From Sphaeroforma sirkka (taxonomy: Eukaryota > Opisthokonta > Ichthyosporea > Ichthyophonida): DNA of 28,252 nt. The notes under the pieces were generated by a model. The model was not told the DNA's origin. It did not search any database and saw only the letters and a program-made list of their open reading frames with translations. Shown in pieces: positions 19,563 to 28,252 of this stretch (positions are counted from its first letter, which is position 1; every line of letters begins with the position of its first letter). The stretch spans positions 1 through 28,252 of the forward strand of contig LUCW03002110.1 in NCBI GenBank assembly GCA_001586965.3. Reading direction: 5' to 3'. The translations under genes and the position numbers were made by a program.

Positions 19563-20188
19563 TTTACAGCCCCCTGTGTGGTCTGTGGCTTGTGTTCAAA
19601 CTTCAACAGCTCGATATTTGTAGATAAAATTCAGAAATACTTTCTCTCTCTGATCAGTCAGATGACTCAGCAACGAGTCAGAGAGACTTGTTTAGAAGAT
19701 TTTTTTCTGAAATGTTCTCTTTCCGGCTTCCAGAATACATAGCCATTTTTCATTTCTGAAGCATTTATATTGAAATGATATAATAAATAAAAATAGATTG
19801 AATCCAGACTTCATCTCGGTCAGATAGACAGCGACTCTTCATGAGAGAGTACTGTTTGTTGAAAATATGTCGAATTGTTTTTTAACTTTTTGTTTTAAAA
19901 AAACAAACCAAAACAAAACAATAAAACGACAATAGACCCGAATGACCCGACTCTCACTCAGCAGTCAGCACTGCAGTTAAATAGCAATAGCCCGACTGCC
20001 CGTCGCCTTTGGCTTTTCAGGTTTCTTTTAAAAAACAAAACAAAACATTGTTTATACTTTTGCTCCAGGAGTCCAAGGGCTCAGGAAGTCAGGGAGTCAG
20101 GAAATTAAAGGATGTGGTAATTGGTTCGAATTTCAAATCTCACATTGACATTGCACGTGTTGATTCTTGCCACATACACATCATGACA
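19563..20188. other. Intergenic region
   Basis: Contains A-rich runs of AAAAC type at 19895-19935 and 20028-20045, and words rich in GTCAG/GACCCGA. It should hold the promoter side of the four-module gene and the 3' end of TTI1. A B-box-like GGTTCGAATTTC at about 20122 has no A box partner. No gene supported. Confidence 0.5.
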
Positions 20189-20438
20189 TCAATCCGTTGT
20201 CATCTCCCTGTCAACTGCGCCAACCATGTCCACTGTATTCATATCCGGTTTCGCTTCATCTTTTTTAAGGAACTCGTAGTACGTCACAGATCGTTTCAGA
20301 AATCTGTCCAGCGATTGTGGTACCTTCCTCTGCAATTGATGGTATCCCTCGCGTGCCGAAGTACACACCTTTTCGGGTGCCAGTTCGTGCATACAGGGCA
20401 ATAGGAGCGAGCATATGACATCCACAATTCGTGCCTCT
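20189..20438 (-). CDS. TTI1: TTI1 last exon
   Basis: Acceptor CAAAACCAG with a possible branch site CTGAC upstream; it starts in phase 2. Encodes ARIVDVICSLLLPCMHEL and the C-terminal tail, ending TGA at 20191-20189. No clear AATAAA follows. Confidence 0.7.
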
Positions 20439-23400
20439 CTGGTTTTGAGTTCGTGTCAGAACGGAGTGGCGAAGTGAGTATTCACATCAGTAATAGTGGA
20501 CAAGGCACACGAGATTGTACAGTAGACGTTAGTATTGAGCTGTGAAAACTTATGGGAAGTACGTAGAATTTCCAAGCAGCATAATATAATGAAAGGGATG
20601 ACCTCGTGATAAAAAAATTGGAAAAGCATCTCGGTACAAAATCATGTTCTGCGCACATATAAGCACATAGAAAGCACACACATATACAATCCGCTGATAG
20701 AATAGCACGTATTCATATATTGTTCAAATACTTCCCACTTACTTGTCATGTTGGCCGAGAGCAGCTTCATATGCATTGACATTGTCACCGGCCTCGTCAA
20801 TGTCACCACCAAAGTCTGCGTGCGAGTCATTTACCAGCATATTACCGATGAGCTCGTCTAGCTCAGCCATTGGGCCCTCAACCACCGCCTCTGTATCAGT
20901 GGCAATACTATCCATACCATTTTCCACTGCCCCGCCCTGAGTTTGCAGTGTATCTTTTCCCGAGGTATTTCTTCTCTGTGACGAAGGCAACTCCTCCATC
21001 GGGTCACTTGTCACGTGCTTGGTCCTTTCCGGTTCCTTTCCAACGTTCCTTCCAGCACCATTCGGCGTCTCTACATCTTCCAGTGGTATATGCTCGGCAA
21101 TACACACCACACATCGAAGTAGCTGGAACCAGAGGTCGCCGTACACGCTACTGACTTTACTTGACCCGCGCGGCAGAAAAACAGCACCTGAATCGGCCCT
21201 CAGTAACCGCAGTGTGGGGGATAGTGTGGGCTTCCCTTGTGAGTCCAGTGCAAACACACACGTATCACACACATCCGCCATGCCTGGCGTCGCAATCTTA
21301 GTCCCAGAGTTGCGTTTCTGGCTGTTTGGACCACATGTATGCCTGCTACATTCTGGCGGTGGTAAGTAGTGCCTGCAATTTGTCACTTCTGAGGATTCGC
21401 GTGCGTGGTTACATGCCTTTGCCCTTTCCCTCGTATTATCGATGCGTAGTGAGCTGTGTCCATCAGTGAGTGTACCCGTAATGGCCCCTAGTACGCCGGT
21501 ACCTGAATCTTGACCGAGTCCGAGATCTTTCTGTAATATAGGCAGCAGATCCTCTGTATGGGTATAAAGATTTCTGTGTCAGTATAAAACTTACTCTGGC
21601 GAGTGTACGCGATTGGCCTACTGATGTATAAATATACTTCCTGGCATTGATTTCACGCATCTGCTAATATTTCTAGCTAATGCTCCTACCACCTGCTAAA
21701 GTGTGTAACTAATGCCCTTAATACATGCTAGCCTTATAGCCAAGTCCTTGCCACCTGCGGTGATACAAACATAGTCATAGGGCACCCACGCCTCTGTATA
21801 TGTATGCAAACATATAATACATACCAATAATACGGACATGTATACAAGCATACAGTAGACTATTAACAACACGAATATGAATGCAAACAAGCTGAAGGTA
21901 CCAACAACACAGATATATACGCAAAAATCCATTACTTACCAACTACACGGGTCTTAGCAAACCAAGTGCTCGTCTCGATGATTGCGCAGACACAGTCCAA
22001 CGCAGCCATACGTACACGAGGATTACGATCGCGTAGTCGCAACAGCAAAGGTGGCCAATACAAGTGCACCATTGGATACAGCTCGTTCTCTGCGTGGCGG
22101 ATGATCGAGAAACAGCCGGCGATTGTCGTACAAACCTGTGGGTAAGCGATTTCGAAGGGATAGTTCAACTGCTTGAATCATGTGAAGTTTAAAAGACAAT
22201 CGATGTGATATCATAGCAACAATGCCTAAACCATGCCTTCCGGATCCTCTCTCTGATATGACGTGCGTGAGCAAATCGGCGGACAAATGCACATTTAATA
22301 CACGTGTATGCGATTCACAATGTATAAAAGCAAACCAATAATCTGACGTCCTCTAGCAAGACAATTACTCTTCTATGCGACTAACTACATGCCATTGCAC
22401 GGAAATACCAATTGACAAGACCTCTCAGATCTCTTTGCAGACTATACACGTACCTGTATGCGAGTGACGTCATCCTCATCGCTCATGAAGTGCTGCAAGA
22501 CATCCATCATCGACTTTGTAACGGCCAGATACGGCTTCATGGGAGGTTCCTTCTCTTCTGCAAGGTTCAGACAAAACGAAAGAAACAATTGAACCATTAT
22601 TTGATCATCGTTTGACAGTACAACATTAGTGTACAGGTCAGTTGGTGTGATTGCATGAATAGGAAGTACATATAGCCGTGTGCTATGATACGACTAGTGT
22701 CCGTGAAAGGTGGATGGGAAATTAGAATAAATGCACCGTCGAGTTGTTTGTGCAATCAACTTATCACTATGGGGTACTGTCTGACATGGCCAGTGTGTGC
22801 CGACCTGAACATGCCAATTCAATACACAACCTTATGGGGATAGGATATTTACACAGAACCAGTTCAGGTCCAGCAAAAAAATATGTGTGTAGTTTAATAT
22901 GTTGAGCATTGTACTTCAGCTTCCGAACATTCGAGCGCTGATTTAAAACACAACGCACGGTTGTGACGTATCGAAAAGCACGCCTGGTTTGATATCAAGC
23001 ACGGGAATAGCAAATTAGACCTGATATCAATATCGGAAGCGGTTTGCTGTAGAATTCTCAGACAAGCAACACTCACAAAAAAAAACCAAAAAGAACCTAG
23101 GTACGCCGAGACAGTACAAACATCTGCTCCGATCGTAAACACACAAACTCCCACTCCCTATCGGGAACTTGATCTTACTTGTGAGTCTCGGGACACGAGC
23201 TCTGGCTGACAACCATGTGCACAAAACTGAACCCTAAACTCACACTCCCCTAAGCTATAAAATCTAGCAAGCTCAGTCTGTACTCAATACAAATTGTCGA
23301 TGCATACCAGGATCCTGATCCCACTTGCGAGTCGCAGGGACAAGGTCACCAGTTGACAACCACGTGTGCACGTTCGAGACCACTGCAGCAAAGACGGGCA

Positions 23401-26400
23401 GATACATGCGGATGTACGGTGCATCATACGCCACACGGTCCACCATTTCAGCCAGTACATCCGATAGTGTGGGAAGTACTTCGCAGGTGCTGTTGTCTAG
23501 GATTACTCGCAGTACTGAGGCGGCTTGCGGGTAGAGTTCTAGGGTGGTGGGAAGACATTGGTTATGTTTTATGTAACGTTTTTGAGCGCAATCAACTTTG
23601 CGTATAGAAATGTAGAAAATTCGATGCATAGGATAGTATGGGTAGTCTGTCGATAGTTCACTCAAAGTACAGAGGCAATTTGTATGTTAATTTCTGTTGT
23701 GTATAGGATTTGGTAAGTTGTATCAGGTAGCACACTAATAAGCCATTACGCATGGGAGAGTACGGACAGCCCGTTTCGGGTACTGTCGTCTATCAGTGAT
23801 CACTCGAATGCAGAGACGGTTTACGGGCAGAGCGGATGGTAGGAAATGTGTACGATGTTTACTGTGTGAGGTGATTGGAGAATATATCAACGAGCAAAAT
23901 GACACACCGATGCATCGATAGTATGGGTACTGCATTGTACATTTTCGAATTCGGAGCTAGTTTGTGGGTAATATTCTATAAGGTGAACAAATATGCAAAC
24001 ACAGGCAATCGTTGAAAACGTACAGAACCAGATTGAAGGTACTTCTCCGTGGCGGCAATGGTCATACAGATACATACTTACGAGCAGACGTTAAGATTAG
24101 AAACATACCTGGGTACAGCAAATGATGCGACACCGTATCGATGACAACATCGATCTGAGATCGGATGAGAAGATTCAGGTTGCCGCTGCCACTCAAGGTA
24201 ACTTCAGCGTTCAGAGAATCAACCCCTTCCGGCTTTATCCGACTATCCCATTGATCCACAGGCTGTTCTGTATACGTCATAGTTGTGGCTGCGATCGTAC
24301 TAGACTGTGCGTATAGGTCGACATGTCTGTGGGTATGAGGTGTATTGTCTGTGGGTTTGGGCATATGTGTGCTTGGCGGAGACGGCACTGTTTGTGACTG
24401 TAATCGCAGGCGCGTTTGCTCGGGGCTGTAGTTCTGGATGGCCTTCATGACATACACAGCCGTAGCTCTGATCAACGGCACGCCAGACCCCAGACACTCT
24501 AACAGAGGGTACAACACAGTCATCACAAACATATCATGTGCGCGTGCATGTGCCTCATCTCGCTCTAAAGTTGTTGGTACGGGGTCCGCCCGATAATCGG
24601 TGCGTGTATGTGCGACTTCTGTGTGTGCGTCTTCCGTAGACGGCTGTGAAGGTGTGTGGCTTTGTGACGTTCCATCGGCCTCCCCATGTGTGTCACGAAT
24701 CCCGTACACCTGTACCCACACAGCCAGAGCTTCCAGTAGTAAGCATACAAGTACTATCCGCTCACTCGATACATGATTGCTCCCCCTGGAGGTCGCCAGA
24801 TCGAGCGTCGCAGAGTACGTTCCATTTATATCAGCCGAATCCTCGTCAAACAGGAGCGCACTACTAGTGCGTCCCCCACCCAGCCCTTGGGTGTAACTGT
24901 GTGTATCAGTGTATGTGTCTGTAGGCGTGTGTGCATGTGTGTCTCTATCTGTCTCAAAGGTTTGCATGCCTAGTCTTTCAACGAGCACAGACAACAACAG
25001 CGCCGCGCTACCCTCCGGTGAAGTACTCCATCCGTTGTCATCGCTGGGGGTTTGCATCATTTCTGTCAGTATCAGACACGCCTGCCGGCTGTTCATGAAA
25101 ATGACAAAATATTTGCGAATAAGATTTGATATTTGCCAAACACGTTTCACAAAAAATAAGAAGGATACTGTACCGGACGTACATAGGAGTATTAGTGTGC
25201 GACGCGGATGTATGACATAAACGGTATTACGGTTGGAACGACGGCTAGATTAGAGCACGCAAACAACATTCGCATTCAGATCAAAATGAAAATTGATCGT
25301 ATCGTATTGCAACAAAGTCTCGGCACATACCTTTGTGAGCTTTCCTCGTCTTGTAAGGCTGGTATGAGCTTCTCACACACAATCTGTAGACTCACACTAG
25401 AACCGAGTTCCCGGCACAGCGCCCGAATACACTGACACGAGGAAGTGAAAATATGTGAGTGAAGGCTGACACCATCAGTGTAAGTGTGATGTTACATAAG
25501 CAGTCATGTGTCATGGGCTTGGAGCGATTGTGATTCTGGTTCATTCTGGTTCAACACCACACATATGGATCAATTAGAGATATACTGGTATGCACTACAG
25601 CGTATAGACAAGCGCGCTAGTAGTGTAAGCAGACGATGAAACAGTAAAGCACGCAGTGAATTTCCAGTGCATGTGTGGTGACACGTCTCAGTTGCATTAT
25701 ACCTACAGCGGGCGGTCTGAGTGAGAACCAGCCTGCAGATCCATGTACGCCGCTAAAAATTCAACCTGACAATCAGTTTATCGGCCTTAAAAGCATACTC
25801 ACACTCCAGCCTTTGCCTGAGTCTATACGGTTTCTCAAGAAGCGTGGTATAAGTCTACTTTCGTTGCTCCGCTTTGACTTCGCAGTCTATCGCTAAGCAA
25901 TACTTATAGGTACCGAACAGCAAATTGCTCCCAAGCAGAGGTAACTATGCATGTAGCCCTCAATTCGACGACACTAAAAGCTAAATAGATAAAAAATACA
26001 AGCATACAAGCGAAGGACGAGAACAAACAAACAAGTGAGCACGCATGCATCTATATCACTTATCACTGTCGATATTGGAAGTGGTACTGACTTCTATATT
26101 TAAACTCCACTATGCGATGAACATCACTCACTTTCGCCACTTTCTCGTCCCTGAAGTACTTGAATCGTTTAGGCAAGGGTGGTGGCAGGCGCCCAAAGTT
26201 CTCAGTATTGTCGTTGGCAGCTTCTGGGGCGCCGCTTGGTATAGTGTGTGCAGCCGATCCGTCACCTGCAGGAGATGTACATTGGAAATGAACAAATCGT
26301 GCCAAACAACATGCAGGAATAAGTATTACTTAATGGTTCGTGCTATAGTTTTAAGTTAAGGCTGAGCCGTTACCTTTAAGACATGCACATATCGTAAAAA

Positions 26401-27979
26401 TACATAATTAGTCAGCAATGTATAACTTGGAGCTATAACATAAACACTATGCACAACTCTCCTGATAGCGAACGAAAAGCTTATATGGGCGAAGTGTGTA
26501 ATTTAACTCACTATCAAACATCTAGTACGTTTTGCTTCACAAAGGGCACGATATATATTATGGATATTCAGTGAGACAGAGGGCCGTTAAACAGTAGCAG
26601 AACAGGTGCAGCAGCAAGATGAAGGTTGAGGAAGTGAAGTATCAGGAGAGTAGGAATGAATTCGACATGGCACTCTCACATACAGTGGATGTGACTATTG
26701 CTGTAGTGCTACACTGACCGTCACGCACAGAATGTGATACGCCTTATACACAGATTTATCTGAGTCACTACTGACCTGCAAGCCGGACGGCCATTGAGCT
26801 GTCATCAAACGTCAGTAATTCCATTAGCATCCGCATGAGCATACTGAGATGGAGTTCGTTCCCAAAATAGGCCCTGCATTTGACCCCCAATAGTGACACA
26901 TAGCCCCTGATGAGTCTGATACCCTCCAGTTTGTTACTGTCGTCCATAGTACGGATGTGTCTGGGAATAGACATAATCAAATCGTGTAAACGCTGCTCGA
27001 CAATCGCCGACGATAGGTTGAAAGCTGGTGCTAAACCTAAATTTTGTCCAATCTCGGTTGTACGTACGTGCTTATCTGTGTGTTGTGAATCCGTGGTGTT
27101 GTTATTAACTTTACTCGGTGATGGTGTGGCAGGTCGCCTTCTCGTATAGTCGGCAGTCATCATCCGCGAGAGGGTCTTGACATGCGCACGCGCGAGGTCG
27201 CTCACTCCTGGATAAGTGTCGTATGTATATCGCACCATCACATCCAGCAGATTGGACGCTAAGCCTCGCAAAGCAGTGGGACACTGAGACAGCAGATCCA
27301 TGGTAAAGGTCGCAAACTGAACCCGAACTTCGGAATTGGGATGTGATGTGACGGTGCAGATCTTGCGGAGTGTGGGGGCTATGTTGCCAATGGTGACTTC
27401 TGCCCATTGCAATGTGCGTATACTCTCGAGCCCTCCCTTTACACCTGGTATCATTCAGAACATGGTCGTTGCGTGTATGAATATAACAGAAGTGCAAGTG
27501 AATGGATGGCTAAAACTTATAAGGAATCCATCGCGAGCAATACACTTCTTCATAATAACATAGTTCACTCAGAAGCGATACAGTGGAGAGGCTTGCGCGT
27601 TGGCCAGATCTGATTTCTATGTTAATCTGCAGTATAACACATATCCGAACATGCTCGCACAAACTAGAACTATACCTCATACAACTAAACAACCTCACAA
27701 AAACAAAATGTTATCTTGTGTATCTAACACACAATGCAGCTACACTTTTCAAACTAACAATCTCACATACGCAAAAGTGATATCTTACATAAACCTGTGC
27801 ATACCGTCTTGGCTTGTCTTATTGTCTGTGTGGGCTGTCAGTGTAGCTTCCGAGGTGATACTCAATTGCATGCTCTCATTGCTGTTGCGCAATGCTTCTA
27901 ATATTGACCTATCAAGACTCTTATCGCTTAGGCACCCCACCACTACACTCGCCCAAACGTCTAAAGCGAGAATCGTAAC
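20189..27979 (-). CDS. TTI1: TTI1 homologue (TELO2-interacting protein 1), spliced, N-terminus beyond window
   Basis: Ten exons join in phase on the minus strand: 27979-27805, 27444-26776, 26265-26132, 25431-25331, 25088-24109, 23538-23308, 22557-22454, 22135-21940, 21553-20743, 20438-20189. They total 3651 nt, or 1216 residues plus TGA. All junctions have GT-AG. The protein is helical and HEAT-repeat-like. Family hallmarks are SHPNSEVRVQFATFTMDLL, LPKRFKYFRDEK, SQIDVVIDTVSHHL with SVLRVIL, KPYLAVTK, and ENELYPMVHLYWPPLLLRL followed by a VRMAALDCV helix. TTI1 works with TELO2 and TTI2 (TTT complex) and Hsp90 to mature mTOR, ATM, ATR and related kinases. The first exon here matches a segment some 250-300 residues into the family, so that part is missing. 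The protein is longer than usual (human about 1089), from polar inserts in exons 25088-24109 and 21553-20743. Confidence 0.88.
20743..21553 (-). CDS. TTI1: TTI1 exon with long polar insert
   Basis: Acceptor CCCATACAG, donor AA|GTAAGT (20742). 811 nt. Begins DLLPILQKDLGLGQD, where family members have a DVLPKL helix. A long polar section with several Cys (NCRHYL, CDTCVF) follows, then a helical WFQLLRCVVCIAEHI and an acidic tail. Confidence 0.75.
21940..22135 (-). CDS. TTI1: TTI1 exon, most conserved block
   Basis: Acceptor GCTTACCCACAG, donor GTTG|GTAAGT (21939). Encodes HAENELYPMVHLYWPPLLL and the following helices; this ENELxPMxH ... WPxL pattern is the clearest TTI1 signature in the window. 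It enters in phase 0 and leaves in phase 1. Confidence 0.88.
22454..22557 (-). CDS. TTI1: TTI1 exon, 104 nt
   Basis: Acceptor GAACCTTGCAG, donor ATACAG|GTACGT (22453). Encodes EKEPPMKPYLAVTKSMMD and on. The phase change 1 to 0 is exactly what links its neighbours. Confidence 0.85.
23160..23225. repeat. Decayed copy of the 3' part of TTI1 exon 23538-23308
   Basis: Parallels 23310-23375: both read TGATC, then ACTTG(T/C)GAGTC, GGGAC and TGACAACCA(T/C)GTG. On the minus strand it would encode CTWLSARARVP against HTWLSTGDLVP in the real exon. It has no open context and lies in the intron. Confidence 0.6.
23308..23538 (-). CDS. TTI1: TTI1 exon, conserved core
   Basis: Acceptor CACCACCCTAG with a good pyrimidine tract, donor CCTG|GTATGC (23307). 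Encodes LYPQAASVLRVILDNSTC and LPVFAAVVSNVHTWL, continuing the block begun by the preceding exon. Decayed partial copies of this exon lie in the introns on both sides. Confidence 0.85.
23617..23975. repeat. Degenerate tandem copies of the 5' end of TTI1 exon 23538-23308 with its acceptor region
   Basis: Three decayed units at about 23643-23690, 23755-23840 and 23930-23975 repeat the exon's 5' half with a spacing near 140-150 bp. The middle one is clearest: CTGTCGTCTAT...CGAATGCAGAGACGG against CTGTTGTCTAG...CGCAGTACTGAGGCGG. On minus it encodes RLCIRVITDRRQYP against SVLRVILDNSTCEV. The first and third also share GATAGTATGGGTA and a GATGCAT word just before it. Confidence 0.55.
24109..25088 (-). 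CDS. TTI1: TTI1 exon with low-complexity insert
   Basis: Acceptor CATGAACAG, donor CAG|GTATGT (24108). 980 nt. Begins RQACLILTEMM, contains a His/Thr/Asp-rich stretch coded by a CA/TG repeat (about 24950-24895) and other polar loops, and ends with RSQIDVVIDTVSHHLLYP, the start of a conserved TTI1 block. Confidence 0.82.
24893..24950. repeat. TG/CA-rich low-complexity repeat inside a TTI1 exon
   Basis: Alternating TGTGT/ATGTGTCTGT words. On the minus strand they encode a His-Thr-Asp-rich segment without breaking the frame. Confidence 0.7.
25331..25431 (-). CDS. TTI1: TTI1 exon, 101 nt
   Basis: Acceptor CTCGTGTCAG, donor AAAG|GTATGT (25330). Encodes CIRALCRELGSSVSLQIV and on; enters in phase 0 and leaves in phase 2. 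Confidence 0.8.
26132..26265 (-). CDS. TTI1: TTI1 exon, 134 nt
   Basis: Acceptor CATCTCCTGCAG, donor GTGAGT (26131). Encodes a short acidic loop, then PPPLPKRFKYFRDEKVAK, a conserved TTI1-type segment. It enters in phase 1 and leaves in phase 0. Confidence 0.82.
26776..27444 (-). CDS. TTI1: TTI1 exon with HEAT-like repeats
   Basis: Acceptor ATGATACCAG, donor CAG|GTCAGT (26775). It is phase 1 at both ends and 669 nt long. Contains the SHPNSEVRVQFATFTM helix pair and a later polar Thr/Asn loop (about 27130-27060). Confidence 0.85.
27805..27979 (-). CDS. TTI1: TTI1 exon (first in window)
   Basis: Acceptor CTCGCCTGTAG before 27979, donor G|GTATGC at 27804. Starts VTILALDVWASVVVGCL and ends in phase 1. 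An alternative acceptor (CTCGCTTTAG, exon start 27960) is possible, but the hydrophobic VTILAL start fits the family better. A possible earlier exon ending near 28155 (donor GTAAGT) does not join in phase with the 27979 start, so it is not called. Confidence 0.72.
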
Positions 27980-28252
27980 CTACAGGCGAGTGTAAAGGTG
28001 GAGAATTCATCAGATTTTGTAGAATACGCTGCGATACTGCGGTCACTACGGTTCGTTATCTGCTGATATTTGAGGGCCTAGATAGTCTGTGTGCACTGCG
28101 ACTCATTCCATAAAAGTGACACCACGTAAACGCTCCAAAGTATTATACTCCACTGCTACTAACTTACACGTGTTTGAGTTAACGGCTAATATGTTAATCG
28201 CTACGGAATTTATAAATATAAAACCCTGAACCATACCCATGCACTTTTCACT

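Noticed and set aside
20009-20404. Plus-strand open frame of 131 codons
   Set aside because: It lies antisense to the last TTI1 exon and runs through A-rich intergenic DNA; no conserved features.
22023-22292. Longer minus-strand open frame overlapping the conserved TTI1 exon
   Set aside because: It is a shadow: the frame with ENELYPMVH and correct splice phases is the conserved one.
23735-23935. Minus-strand 66-codon frame as a separate exon or gene
   Set aside because: Its sequence is a degenerate copy of the neighbouring TTI1 exon and does not extend the protein in phase.
28155-28252. A further upstream TTI1 exon with donor GTAAGT
   Set aside because: The open frame ends in phase 1, which does not join the preferred acceptor at 27979. 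It could join an alternative acceptor at 27960, so it stays unresolved.
1-28252. CRISPR array, rRNA or canonical tRNA genes, bacterial operon structure
   Set aside because: No regular direct-repeat/spacer pattern, rRNA cores or complete tRNA cloverleaf were found, and the splicing and retrotransposon content show eukaryotic DNA.

Overview
This is a eukaryotic nuclear window, AT-rich, with no bacterial gene organisation. It holds GT-AG introns of roughly 240-750 bp, a spliced TTI1 homologue, decayed LTR retrotransposons and a decayed THAP-type DNA transposon. Long introns, THAP/DDE_Tnp_4 transposons and Ty3-like elements together would suit a unicellular relative of animals (for example an ichthyosporean) or another early opisthokont. 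That taxonomic guess is inference only.

Layout. (1) 1-6085, minus strand: a Ty3/Gypsy-like element with a 593-bp LTR of family A (5493-6085), a short leader, gag from 5412, and protease, RT, RNase H and integrase running off the left edge, all broken by frameshifts. (2) 6174-11486, plus strand: a second, related Ty3-like element, 5'-truncated, better preserved, and ending in a polypurine tract and a 408-bp LTR of family B. Both copies carry an extra domain with an NPPW-type motif between RNase H and integrase, and a D-P-G (not D-S/T-G) protease motif. (3) About 11800-16900: a decayed DNA transposon. A THAP plus DDE_Tnp_4 transposase on plus (11819-13211) faces a minus-strand auxiliary gene with SAP and SWIM-like motifs (15043-13437). 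A further THAP-like fragment lies at 16807-16331. The auxiliary gene appears split by later retrotransposon debris: a 5' fragment of a family-B element (15836-16276), whose LTR is shortened and contains telomere-type (TTTTAGGG)n, and an inverted pair of family-A LTRs (15044-15835) with perfect 124-bp arms. (4) 16941-18537: mostly non-coding, with one possible terminal exon. (5) 18538-19506, minus: an intact single-exon gene for a 322-residue protein with four H-C...C-x2-C modules, a possibly undescribed Ada-like zinc-binding repeat protein. (6) 20189-27979, minus: ten in-phase exons covering the middle and C-terminus of TTI1 (1216 residues in the window; the N-terminus lies beyond the right edge). 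One of its introns holds several decayed partial copies of the neighbouring exon.

Only TTI1 and the 322-residue gene look functional. TTI1 would act with TELO2 and TTI2 in assembly of PIK-related kinases. The left 17 kb is a graveyard of nested mobile elements.
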